Assembly (NCBI GenBank): GCA_945893045.1
Contig: CAMDEA010000067.1
Coordinates: 1 to 41,384, forward strand
Source of the DNA: Planctomyces sp. SH-PL62
Lineage (GTDB): Bacteria > Planctomycetota > Planctomycetia > Planctomycetales > Planctomycetaceae
Reading direction: 5' to 3'
DNA: 41,384 nt
This document shows positions 31,781-39,869 of the stretch, piece by piece. How positions within the stretch are numbered: position 1 is the first letter of the stretch; every line of letters starts with the position of its first letter. The position numbers and the translations under genes are program-made. The notes under the pieces are model-generated. The model was not told the DNA's origin. It saw only the letters and a list, made by a program, of their open reading frames with translations, and did no database searches.

Positions 31781-34747
31781 TCAATCCTGCGCGAGGTACG
31801 CGAACAGATCGCGGAGTTCTTGCGGCTTGAGCTGCTTGTATTGGTCGTCGGGCATCAGCGAGACCGGCGATTCGCGCAGCTCCTCGATGTCGGCCACGGC
31901 GAGCGTGACTCGTTCGTTCTTCGCGTTGGCCAATGTCAGCCCCGCGTCGGTCCGCTCGACGATCAGCCCGTTGAGTACCCGGCCGTCTTGCATCTGCACC
32001 ACATGGCTGAGGAATTCCTTGCGGATGACCACGCTCGGATCGACCAGGCTGATCAGCATATAATCGCGGTCCTTGCGATTGGCAGTTGTGAGGTCCGGAC
32101 CGAGCTTTGTCCCGTCGCCACGAAACTGATGGCATGTGGCGCACAGCTTCCTGAAGACCACCTTGCCGGCTTCGGCGTTGCCACCGGCCGCTCGCAAATC
32201 GTTGTTGAGCCGCCGCACTTCGGCCAACTTCTCTTCGCGAGTCGCCGCGCCCAGCTTGCCCCAGTGCTTCGTCACCAGCGCGTCGAGTTCACCATCCTCG
32301 AACAGCGCGACACGACGGACTTGATCGACCGGGATGTTGCTTGCTTTGAGCACCCCTCGGTCGACGGATCTCAGCAACGCAGCGGCTGACGGCTCGCGTC
32401 CCAGCAACAGTTCGATCGCACGAGCATTCACCTTCGGCGAGAACTTCGGAAGCTCGACCAGCAATCGTGACGTGACCGCTTTTTCGCCGAGCCGTAAGAC
32501 GGCGACGAGTGCCGCCTCTCGGACAGACTCCGGCTCGTTGGGCGACAAGGCCAAAAGCAACAACGGCTCCGTCGAGTCTCGTTCGACGACTTCGGAGAGC
32601 ATCGTCAACAACGCTGCGCGGCGATTCGCGTCCGCTAGCGAATTCAGACATTCCTTCAGCGTGCGGTCGTAGGCCGGGCGATGCTTCAGCGCGAGGGCAA
32701 ACGCGAGCAACGTGCCGTCATCCGGTTTCGCCTGCCAGCGCGACACCACGAGATTCGCTAGTTCCGGCGACAACGGGGCGGACTTTGTGAACGGCAATCC
32801 GCGCGGAGCTTCTCGCCATCCCGCCAGCAGCGCTGCCAACAACCGATCTCGTTCGTCATCGTTCGGAGCCGCTCGCAACAACTGAAGACACGCCGCATGA
32901 TCGGCGGCCGTCCCCTCGGCTGCGTAACGCCGCATAAGGCGCGGCAGCAACGTCGTACTGCCAAGTTTCGACTTCCACAGCGATGGCCGAACGAAGCGCT
33001 TCATCACTTCGTCTCGGCCGGCGACGCTGTGACGTTCGACCGCCCACCACCAGAGCAGCGGCAGATACGGATCGGCGTTGTCGATGTCTCGATTGATGTT
33101 CGCATTGATGATCGGCAGCGCCTGATTCGCCGGCAGACGCGCCGCCGTGCAGGCCAATTGCTGACGCACATGCACCGACGGATCGGTCTCCGCGAAGTCG
33201 TCCAAATGATGAGCCATCTCCGTCGAGACCGCCTGCTTCGGATCGCCGAGCAAACGCACCGTCCACATCCGCACGGCGGCATGAGGGCTGTCGAGCAGTT
33301 TGAAAGCCAGCGTCTCGTCGAAGACGCCGCAGGCATGGATCGTCCACAAGGCTTCGAGTGCGGCGACTTCGTCACTCTCGGCCAGCGACTTCTGTCGCAA
33401 CGATTCCACGACGGATGGATCGCGGCGGTGCCCCAACTCCTGTCGCGCGTGTCTCACAAACCACTGACTACGATGCGAGTGCAGCTTCAGCAAGTCGTCG
33501 TTCGACAACTTCGCGAAATCAACCGGCGCAGTAGCCTTCACCCCCTTTGCGGCGATGCGATAAATGCGGCCGTTCGAGCGGTCCCATTCAGCATCGGGAT
33601 CGGGATGCGCCGTTCGCGAGTCATGCCAATCGGCAACGTAGATCGCTCCGTCCGGCCCCAGCGTCACATCGGTCGGTGCGAACCAGGTGTCGTTCGCGAT
33701 CAGCAACTCTCCGGCGTGAGCCGTCTGAAACGTCGAGCCGCGCGGTTCGATGTCGTGCCAATACACGCCGTGGCCGAGCAGATCACCTGCAACGTATTTG
33801 CCTCGGAACGAATCCGGAAACGAGTCACCTTGATAGACGATGCCGCCGACCGTCACATGCCCGCCCCGAAAGTTTCTGTGCGGCGCGTGATCGAAGAAGC
33901 CGTAGGCATGCGGATTATGCAACGCTCCGTGTTTGGCGAATGCCTTTACGAGGTACGCACCTTGGACGCCGTGCAGCAACACATGCCCGCCCCAATTCGT
34001 GCTGTAGAACAAATTGCCGACGCGATCGAAATCCAATCCCCACGAGTTGCCGCCCCCCTCACAGAAGAGTTCAAACGCGCGCGTCAGCGGGTGATACCGC
34101 CACACCCCTTGTTGAAACTCAATGCCGCGCACGTTCGCGGTGACGGTGCTCCCTTGGCAGCCGTACAACCAACCGTCCGGCCCGATCGTCAGCGAGTTCG
34201 CGACGCTGTGAGCGTCCTCCATGCCGAAACCGCTGAGCAACACTTCGGGGTCGCCGTCCGGTACGTCATCGCGATTGCGATCGGGATAAAACAACAAGTA
34301 CGGCACGTTGAGCACAAACACGCCGCCATGTCCGAACGCGATGCCCGTCGTGAGATTCAAGCCGTCGATGAAATCCTGGCCGCGATCCATGCGGCCGTCG
34401 CCGTCGGTGTCTTCGAGGATCGTAATCCGATCGGCACCGCGCGGTCCTTTCGGCGGCGGCTCCGGCACGCGGTCGTATTTCGTCCGCGAGAAGCGATCGA
34501 CCTGCACGCGCTTCAGCCCCGCCGGGTTCGGGTACTGCAAATACTGAATGACCCACAAGCGGCCGCGATCATCGAATTCGATCGCCACCGGCTGCCGCAC
34601 GAGCGGTTCGCTGGCGACGATGCTGACCTCGAATCCATCAGCCACCTTCATTCGCTTGACTGCGTCATCGGGAGATAACCCTTGCCCGAATGCGGCTGAC
34701 ATCGAGCAAGCGACGATGACAAAAACTCGGAAGGCCGGCTGAATCAT
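31781..34747 (-). CDS. exported PVC-type dehydrogenase propeller + HEAT repeats + cytochrome c
   Basis: 988 residues from the ATG at 34747 (GGAG upstream; a frame at 34777 adds 10 non-signal residues). Signal peptide about 1-22 (FRVFVIVACSMSAAFGQ). Domain order: a soluble-glucose-dehydrogenase-like beta-propeller (about 35-430; FDDRGRLWVIQYLQYPNP, TILEDTDGDGRMD, NSLTIGPDGWLYGCQGS, TDVTLGPDGAIYVADWHDSRTAH), Leu/Ala-rich HEAT-like helices (about 460-840), and a c-type haem domain with CATCH near residues 867-871 and a distal GTKLGPDLT. This 'membrane-bound dehydrogenase/HEAT/haem' architecture is a planctomycete speciality; periplasmic oxidation of an unknown sugar or alcohol with electrons passed to the cytochrome is inference. 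Confidence 0.9.
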   Translation of the reverse strand: MIQPAFRVFVIVACSMSAAFGQGLSPDDAVKRMKVADGFEVSIVASEPLVRQPVAIEFDDRGRLWVIQYLQYPNPAGLKRVQVDRFSRTKYDRVPEPPPKGPRGADRITILEDTDGDGRMDRGQDFIDGLNLTTGIAFGHGGVFVLNVPYLLFYPDRNRDDVPDGDPEVLLSGFGMEDAHSVANSLTIGPDGWLYGCQGSTVTANVRGIEFQQGVWRYHPLTRAFELFCEGGGNSWGLDFDRVGNLFYSTNWGGHVLLHGVQGAYLVKAFAKHGALHNPHAYGFFDHAPHRNFRGGHVTVGGIVYQGDSFPDSFRGKYVAGDLLGHGVYWHDIEPRGSTFQTAHAGELLIANDTWFAPTDVTLGPDGAIYVADWHDSRTAHPDPDAEWDRSNGRIYRIAAKGVKATAPVDFAKLSNDDLLKLHSHRSQWFVRHARQELGHRRDPSVVESLRQKSLAESDEVAALEALWTIHACGVFDETLAFKLLDSPHAAVRMWTVRLLGDPKQAVSTEMAHHLDDFAETDPSVHVRQQLACTAARLPANQALPIINANINRDIDNADPYLPLLWWWAVERHSVAGRDEVMKRFVRPSLWKSKLGSTTLLPRLMRRYAAEGTAADHAACLQLLRAAPNDDERDRLLAALLAGWREAPRGLPFTKSAPLSPELANLVVSRWQAKPDDGTLLAFALALKHRPAYDRTLKECLNSLADANRRAALLTMLSEVVERDSTEPLLLLALSPNEPESVREAALVAVLRLGEKAVTSRLLVELPKFSPKVNARAIELLLGREPSAAALLRSVDRGVLKASNIPVDQVRRVALFEDGELDALVTKHWGKLGAATREEKLAEVRRLNNDLRAAGGNAEAGKVVFRKLCATCHQFRGDGTKLGPDLTTANRKDRDYMLISLVDPSVVIRKEFLSHVVQMQDGRVLNGLIVERTDAGLTLANAKNERVTLAVADIEELRESPVSLMPDDQYKQLKPQELRDLFAYLAQD

Positions 34748-34781
34748 CCTGGAATCTCCATCGGGATGGGTCGCCAAAAAA

Positions 34782-34883
34782 TTGTCCGGCCGAAAGCTGT
34801 TGCCGTTGGCTGATGGCTGTTATCCCAAACTCAATTTGAGATAACAGCCATCCGCTTTCAGCTCACAGCCAACGGCCGGACAA
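34782..34883. repeat. inverted repeat TTGTCCGGCC...GGCCGGACAA with inner GATAACAGCC stem
   Basis: TTGTCCGGCC at 34782 pairs with GGCCGGACAA ending 34883; inside, GTTGGCTGATGGCTGTTATC pairs with GATAACAGCCAT and CAGCCAAC. A few loops break the stem. It lies between the two minus-strand secreted-protein genes. Confidence 0.88.
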
Positions 34884-34900
34884 AGGCAATGAGCAACCGA

Positions 34901-35998
34901 TTACGGCAGCGCGATCGTGCGGAGATCCTGCGAACCGCTGGACGATTGCGTGATGATCACGGCGTGCGTGCTGTTCAGCTTGTCGAGTTGCACGACTCCT
35001 TCGAGTTCCTTGATCGTCTCGTAGGTTTGGCCGGCGACTCCGCCGCCACGCACCGGTTCGGTGAGGCCCGGATTCTTGGTGATCCCTTCGGTCGTGATCT
35101 TCATCACGCCGCGACGGTTGTTGGCCATCAGCAGGAAGGACTTACCGTCTTTCTGATAGACGATCATGTCCAGCGGCTGATTCATGTTGCCCAGTTCGGC
35201 GACGGTCGTGCCGCGAGTCTTCTCGCCGGGCTTCAAGGTGTTCACCGGGAACTTCACCAGCGGCGTGCAGGTGAATCCGGCCAGCAGGCTCGCTTCGCCG
35301 TCGATGTTGATCGGCAGGAACGTGCGGACGACGGCGTTGTCTTCCAAGCGGCCGTGAGCCGCATGATAGATTTCGACGCTCGTGCCGGCGTTCGCGTCCG
35401 TGAATGGGAACGGAATCTCGCGCACGTTGGACGGCGATCCGCCAGCCACACCGGAGACGTAAACCTTCCCTTCGGCATACGCGATGTCGGTAATCGATTG
35501 GGCACGCAGATTCGCCTTACCACGCTTCGTCTCGACTTCTTTGTCCTCGGGAGCGTTCGGCAGTTCGATCTTTTGCATCGGCACTTTTTGCAGTCCGACT
35601 TGGCTGAGCTTGCCATCGGCCGCGATCTTCACGAGCGCCGCGCTGCCGGCCTTCGAGACCGACAAGAAGACATTGCCGGTCAATGGATTCACGGCGAGAT
35701 CATTGATCGCAATCTTGTCGGCGTTCACACCGAGCAACTCGGCAACCTTCGCGTTCACACCGGAGACGTTGATCGCGGCCTTGCTCGGATCGCCTTTGGT
35801 GTCGCCAGTGCCGATGGCGAAAACCGTCGCACCTTTCGCATCCCCGACAAACAGAATCCCATCCGGTCCAAACGACAGCGGCCCGGCGGATTTGATTTCC
35901 GGACTGCCTTCTTTCAGACCCCACTCCGCTCCGAAAGCGGCGCTCATCGAGACCAACAGACCAGCCATGACACAGGGCACCAAACGGATCGCGCGCAT
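34901..35998 (-). CDS. secreted propeller-like protein of unknown function
   Basis: 365 residues from the ATG at 35998 (AGGAG upstream). Signal peptide about 1-23 (VPCVMAGLLVSMSAAFGA). The mature protein has blade-like motifs: PLSFGPDGILFVGDAKGATVFAIGTGD, INDLAVNPLTGNVFLSVSKAG, SITDIAYAEGKVYVSGVAGG, LDMIVYQKDGKSFLLMANNRRGVMKI and EGVVQLDKLNSTHAVIITQSSSGSQDLR. These suggest a beta-propeller in the periplasm. There is no catalytic motif. It lies 153 bp upstream of the large propeller/cytochrome gene on the same strand; a shared role is possible but unproven. Confidence 0.7.
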   Translation of the reverse strand: MRAIRLVPCVMAGLLVSMSAAFGAEWGLKEGSPEIKSAGPLSFGPDGILFVGDAKGATVFAIGTGDTKGDPSKAAINVSGVNAKVAELLGVNADKIAINDLAVNPLTGNVFLSVSKAGSAALVKIAADGKLSQVGLQKVPMQKIELPNAPEDKEVETKRGKANLRAQSITDIAYAEGKVYVSGVAGGSPSNVREIPFPFTDANAGTSVEIYHAAHGRLEDNAVVRTFLPINIDGEASLLAGFTCTPLVKFPVNTLKPGEKTRGTTVAELGNMNQPLDMIVYQKDGKSFLLMANNRRGVMKITTEGITKNPGLTEPVRGGGVAGQTYETIKELEGVVQLDKLNSTHAVIITQSSSGSQDLRTIALP

Positions 35999-36420
35999 GA
36001 TTCACTCCTGCTGTGGAATTCCCGCTGGGTGTCTGCGGCCACGCGGCCAAGCCACCTAGCAACGACGGGCGGACAGTATGCAATCCTGGTTGGTGAATGG
36101 GAACCAAGCCCACCCTCTTGTCCTGCATGCGTTTGGTTTCGACTCGTGGCAAAAAAGGAATTCTTTCGCTTCCGCGATTCAGGGCGAAAAATAAGGATTG
36201 CCGAATAAGGATTGCAGAAGGCAGAGGGTCAGACGGGACGCTTCTCCATCTCACTTCGTCGATCCTTATTCGGCAATCCTTATTCTTTGATCGCGTGCTC
36301 CAATGTTTTTAGGGTTGCGGGCGAAGTCCACCCCAGGGTTTTGGGACTCGCTCAACGGCCGCCTCGACTTCGGCTACATTCGAACCGTTCCAGCGGTCCC
36401 GTTCCTCAGGAGTCCCACTC
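35999..36420. other. divergent gene-free region (422 bp)
   Basis: It separates the minus-strand propeller gene (start 35998) from the plus-strand sulfatase (start 36421). It contains the inverted repeat at 36190-36284 and otherwise nothing I can support. An AGGAG ribosome site ends the region before 36421. Confidence 0.6.
36190..36284. repeat. inverted repeat AATAAGGATTGCCGAATAAGG
   Basis: Arms 36190-36210 and about 36264-36284, 21 bp, perfect reverse complements. The arm itself is a direct repeat of AATAAGGATTG with a CCG between (left arm extends to 36214). AT-rich, unlike most elements here. Confidence 0.9.
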
Positions 36421-38553
36421 ATGAAAGCCTCGATCGCCGTTTTGGGTCTTATCGTCTGTTCGATGTCCATGACCGTCACTGCGGCCGATTCGCTGGCCGG
36501 CAGGCGGCCGAACATCGTTTTCGTGCTGACCGACGATCAGGGCTATGGAGACCTGTCGTGTCACGGCAATCCGATCTTGAAGACGCCGAACATCGACCGG
36601 CTGCATCGCGAAGGGGTCCGCTTCACCGACTTCATGGTCAGTCCGACTTGCTCACCGACACGCTCGGCGCTGATGACCGGACGGCATGAGTTCCGCAATG
36701 GCGTCACGCATACGATCAATGAACGCGAACGACTGACGTTGTCGGCGACGACGTTGGCTCAAGTGCTCAAGTCGGCGGGCTATGCGACGGGCATCTTTGG
36801 CAAATGGCATCTCGGCGATGAACCGGATCATTGGCCCAGCCGCCGCGGGTTCGACGAGATGTTCATTCACGGAGCCGGCGGCATCGGCCAGTCGTATCCC
36901 GGAAGCTGCGGCGATGCGCCGGGCAACACGTATTTCAGTCCCGCGATCCTGCACAACGGCAAATTCGAGAAGACCAACGGCTATTGCACCGACGTCTTCT
37001 TTACTCAGGCTCTCAAGTGGATCGAAGCGACGAAGGGCAAGCAGCCGTTCTACGCACACATCTCGACGAACGCCCCGCACGGGCCGCTGCAAGTGCGACC
37101 GGAAGATGAAGCGCGCTATAGCGACCAGACCAAGGATGCCGACGTCGCGAAGTTCTTCGGCATGATCGCCAACATCGACGACAACGTCGGCAAGCTGCTC
37201 GCAAAGCTCGGCGAGTGGGGCATCGAGCGTGACACGCTGGTCATCTTCATGAACGACAACGGCGGCACTGCCGGAGTAAAGGTCTACAACGCCGGGATGC
37301 GCGCTCAAAAGGGAACACCGTGGATCGGCGGCATTCGCGCCAGTTCATTCTGGCGCTGGCCGGGTACGCTCAAGCCAGCCGATTGCGACCGGCTCGCGTC
37401 CAACATCGACTTCTTTCCGACGCTCGCCGAACTCGCCGGAGCAAAACTGACGGACGAAGTGCAGAAACAAGTCGAAGGCCGCAGCCTCGTGTCGTTGCTG
37501 AGCAACCCGCAAGCCGATTGGTCCGATCGCACACTGTTCACGCACGTCGGTCGCTGGCCGGTCGGAGCCGACCGCTCGAAGTTCAAATACGCGACATGCA
37601 GCGTCCGCAACTCGCGATTCCAATTGGTGACCGCCTCCAAAGGCGAGACGAAGAACTGGCAACTCTTCGATCTGAAATCCGATCCCGGCGAGAAGACTGA
37701 CATCGCCGACAAGAACCCCGGCGTCGTCAAACAACTCGACAACGAATACGACCGCTGGTGGGACTCGGTGCAACCGCAACTCGTCAACGAAGCCGCCGTT
37801 TTTCCGGCAGAGAATCCGTTCAAAACACTGTTCAACCAGCAGTTCGCTAACAAGGATCTTGGCGAGCGGGGCGGCGTCAGCCCCCCGGTTTCATCACCGA
37901 AGTCCACCGGAGGGCTGACGCCGCCCCGCTCGCCTGAAGCAACGAAGAAAGCAGTCGCCAAGAAGCCCAACCCATCATTGGAGAAGATCACTGACGATCC
38001 CGCTCTGCCGCGCGTGCTGCTGATCGGCGATTCCATCTCGATGGGCTACACGCTGCCGGTTCGCAAGCTGCTCGCGGGAAAGGCGAACCTGCATCGCATC
38101 CCAACCAACGGGGGGCCGACCACCAACGGCATCGCGAATCTCAAGAAGTGGCTCGGCGACGGCCAGTGGGACGTCATCCATTTCAATTGGGGACTGCACG
38201 ACCTCAAGTTGATCGACAACAAGCATCAAGTCCCCATCGACGACTACGAAAAGAACCTGCGCGAACTCGTCACGCAGTTGAAGGCCACGAACGCCAAGCT
38301 GATCTGGTGCTCGACCACGCCAGTTCCCGATGGAGCTTCCATCCGCAACAAAGACGACGGTCCGAAGTACAACGCCGTCGCCAAGAAGATCATGGACGAG
38401 ATGCAAGTACCGATCGACGATCTCTACGAGTTCGCGCTGCCGCAACTCGACAAGATTCAGCTCAAAGAGAACGTCCACTTCTCGCCGGCCGGGTCCGAGG
38501 CGCTGGCTCAGCAAGTTGTGAAGTCCATCGAACAACATTTGCCGAAGAAATAA
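36421..38553 (+). CDS. sulfatase - SGNH hydrolase fusion with in-frame repeat linker
   Basis: 710 residues. Signal peptide about 1-22. Sulfatase domain about 29-470: metal Asp38/Asp39 (VLTDDQGYGD), the formylglycine motif CSPTR with Cys77, GKWHLGD, YAHISTNAPHGP, NGGT at the second metal site. Family S1 (formylglycine sulfatases that desulfate polysaccharides). Then a linker, residues 481-505 (GERGGVSPPV..GGLTPPRSPE), encoded exactly by an inverted-repeat element, and an SGNH/GDSL hydrolase, about 520-710: GDSIS with nucleophile Ser538, HFNWGLHD, and catalytic-site His686 (ENVHFSPAG; Glu stands where Asp is usual). The second domain probably removes acyl/acetyl groups from the same glycan. AGGAG lies 8 bp before the ATG. 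One ORF throughout, no frameshift. Confidence 0.93.
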   Translation: MKASIAVLGLIVCSMSMTVTAADSLAGRRPNIVFVLTDDQGYGDLSCHGNPILKTPNIDRLHREGVRFTDFMVSPTCSPTRSALMTGRHEFRNGVTHTINERERLTLSATTLAQVLKSAGYATGIFGKWHLGDEPDHWPSRRGFDEMFIHGAGGIGQSYPGSCGDAPGNTYFSPAILHNGKFEKTNGYCTDVFFTQALKWIEATKGKQPFYAHISTNAPHGPLQVRPEDEARYSDQTKDADVAKFFGMIANIDDNVGKLLAKLGEWGIERDTLVIFMNDNGGTAGVKVYNAGMRAQKGTPWIGGIRASSFWRWPGTLKPADCDRLASNIDFFPTLAELAGAKLTDEVQKQVEGRSLVSLLSNPQADWSDRTLFTHVGRWPVGADRSKFKYATCSVRNSRFQLVTASKGETKNWQLFDLKSDPGEKTDIADKNPGVVKQLDNEYDRWWDSVQPQLVNEAAVFPAENPFKTLFNQQFANKDLGERGGVSPPVSSPKSTGGLTPPRSPEATKKAVAKKPNPSLEKITDDPALPRVLLIGDSISMGYTLPVRKLLAGKANLHRIPTNGGPTTNGIANLKKWLGDGQWDVIHFNWGLHDLKLIDNKHQVPIDDYEKNLRELVTQLKATNAKLIWCSTTPVPDGASIRNKDDGPKYNAVAKKIMDEMQVPIDDLYEFALPQLDKIQLKENVHFSPAGSEALAQQVVKSIEQHLPKK
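37861..37934. repeat. GGCGAGCGGGGCGGCG inverted repeat coding for the sulfatase-SGNH linker
   Basis: GGCGAGCGGGGCGGCGTCAG at 37861 pairs with CTGACGCCGCCCCGCTCGCC ending 37934. Each outer arm is identical to the element at 2089-2163, where the sequence is intergenic. Here it is 74 bp in frame and read as Gly/Pro/Ser-rich peptide. Confidence 0.95.
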
Positions 38554-38572
38554 CTTCGGTCGTCGGGATAAA

Positions 38573-38626
38573 GTAGACGAGTCACTCCGTGACTCGAATC
38601 TTCCGGTCACGGAGTGACCGGTCTAC
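38573..38626. repeat. GTAG...CTAC REP doublet, TCAC-TCC-GTGA family
   Basis: Left arm GTAGA + CGAGTCAC-TCC-GTGACTCG; right arm on its strand GTAGA + CCGGTCAC-TCC-GTGACCGG. The two stem types also occur in the doublet at 21889. CTA at 38623-38625 is the TAG stop of the minus-strand gene to the right. Confidence 0.95.
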
Positions 38627-39807
38627 TTGTCGCCAAACAGCCGCTTGAGCCGCTCCTGGTGATATCCGAGCCGTTCGCTCGCCGACATCTTCGCAAAGTT
38701 CGGACGCCCGGCTTCCGGCGTTGGCGTCGTCTCACCTTTTTCCGCAGACGGAGTCGGCAAACTGATCACCGTGCCGCTGCCGCCATAACTCATGACGTTG
38801 GTTTGCAGCTTGAGGTCGTCTTCCAACGAACGCTGCGGCGCGATCTTCAACTCTTGCAACACGCCGTGATACGCACGCACCGCTTCACGCGGCTCGATGA
38901 CGCCGTCGGTGATGTAGCGCAGCATCTGAATGAACGCGAGCTGGTGCTCGGCGTTGTTGATCTTGCGGCCGAAGAGCGCGACTCGCGCCCCATACTTCTG
39001 GGCTTCGTGAATCAGCAGAAACGCATCGAGCGTCGTCCCGGCACCACCGCCGAGGATGCCGACGATCAGATGCGGATCAAAACGGACAAGTTCCTCCATC
39101 GCGCGCGGGCCGTGATAAACCATCTTCAGAAACGTCGGCCGCCCGGCACTCGTGACGCCGGCCAACGACCGAGCGATCACGTCGTTGATGAAACCCGGCA
39201 ACTGATCCGGCGCGACGGCATCCGGGACGTTCGGGTCGAAGATCTCCAGGAAGTAACGGAATCGTTTCCGCTCGCACTCCTCGCGGAACTCTTTGAACTG
39301 ATTCAACACGTCGATGTCCAACTCAAGCTGGTTGTTGAACGTCGTCGAGTACAGGCCGAGATCCACACCGAGCTTCCGTTCTTCCGGTTCGCAGTCGAGA
39401 TGCCCGCACTGAAGATGATCGAGGCTCGCCGTCCGAAACGGCTGAGCGGGCGTTGTGTGAATTCGACCGCCGCGATGAATGTGAATGTCGGTCGCGTCAT
39501 TCGCCCGAGCCGCCGGCGTGATGTGTGAGTTGTCGAACCGCCGCTCTTGAATCGTCAGGATCTCGCTGGTGCTGGCCGACATCAGCACGATGTCCACGAC
39601 CCCTTGGTCGATCACCTCGCGAATCTGCTGGCGGTACTGAGCCAACGTCTTGAACCGCACCTCACCATCATGCCGCTCAGGCGACTTGCCCGGCGCACCG
39701 ATGGAGAAGCCCATGTCGGCATCCTTCGCGTCCGCGATGATGAACTCTTTGCAGCCGCTCGGATCAGCATGGATCGCGGCCAGTTTGCGGTCGAGTGATT
39801 TTTCCAT
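38623..39807 (-). CDS. conserved protein of unknown function, possibly a TIM-barrel aldolase-like enzyme
   Basis: 394 residues from the ATG at 39807; a frame from 40005 would run into the nitrilase gene on the other strand. I do not recognise a named family. Visible: KEFIIADAKDADMGFSIGAPG (26-46), REVIDQGVVDIVLMSASTSEILTIQERRFDNSHITPAARANDATDIHIHRGG, LGLYSTTFNNQLELDIDVLNQF, FRYFLEIFDPN, TFLKMVYHGPRAMEELVRFDPHLIVGILGGGAGTTLDAFLLIHEAQKYGARVALFGRKINNAEHQLAFIQMLRYI. The alternation of hydrophobic strands and helices, a Lys (LKMVYHGP) and a GGG phosphate-binding-like turn (ILGGGAGTT) resemble class I aldolase barrels. The last codon precedes a TAG in the repeat. Confidence 0.75.
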   Translation of the reverse strand: MEKSLDRKLAAIHADPSGCKEFIIADAKDADMGFSIGAPGKSPERHDGEVRFKTLAQYRQQIREVIDQGVVDIVLMSASTSEILTIQERRFDNSHITPAARANDATDIHIHRGGRIHTTPAQPFRTASLDHLQCGHLDCEPEERKLGVDLGLYSTTFNNQLELDIDVLNQFKEFREECERKRFRYFLEIFDPNVPDAVAPDQLPGFINDVIARSLAGVTSAGRPTFLKMVYHGPRAMEELVRFDPHLIVGILGGGAGTTLDAFLLIHEAQKYGARVALFGRKINNAEHQLAFIQMLRYITDGVIEPREAVRAYHGVLQELKIAPQRSLEDDLKLQTNVMSYGGSGTVISLPTPSAEKGETTPTPEAGRPNFAKMSASERLGYHQERLKRLFGDK

Positions 39808-39869
39808 GCGCCGATGGTATGTCTTGCTCGTTCGCTGCCACAAGACTCGTTCATCAGAGGACTCAAACG

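Noticed and set aside
32897..34678. 593-residue plus-strand ORF
   Set aside because: Antisense to the propeller/HEAT/cytochrome gene, which has clear motifs.
34889..36208. 439-residue plus-strand ORF
   Set aside because: Antisense to the secreted propeller gene, which has a signal peptide and ribosome site.
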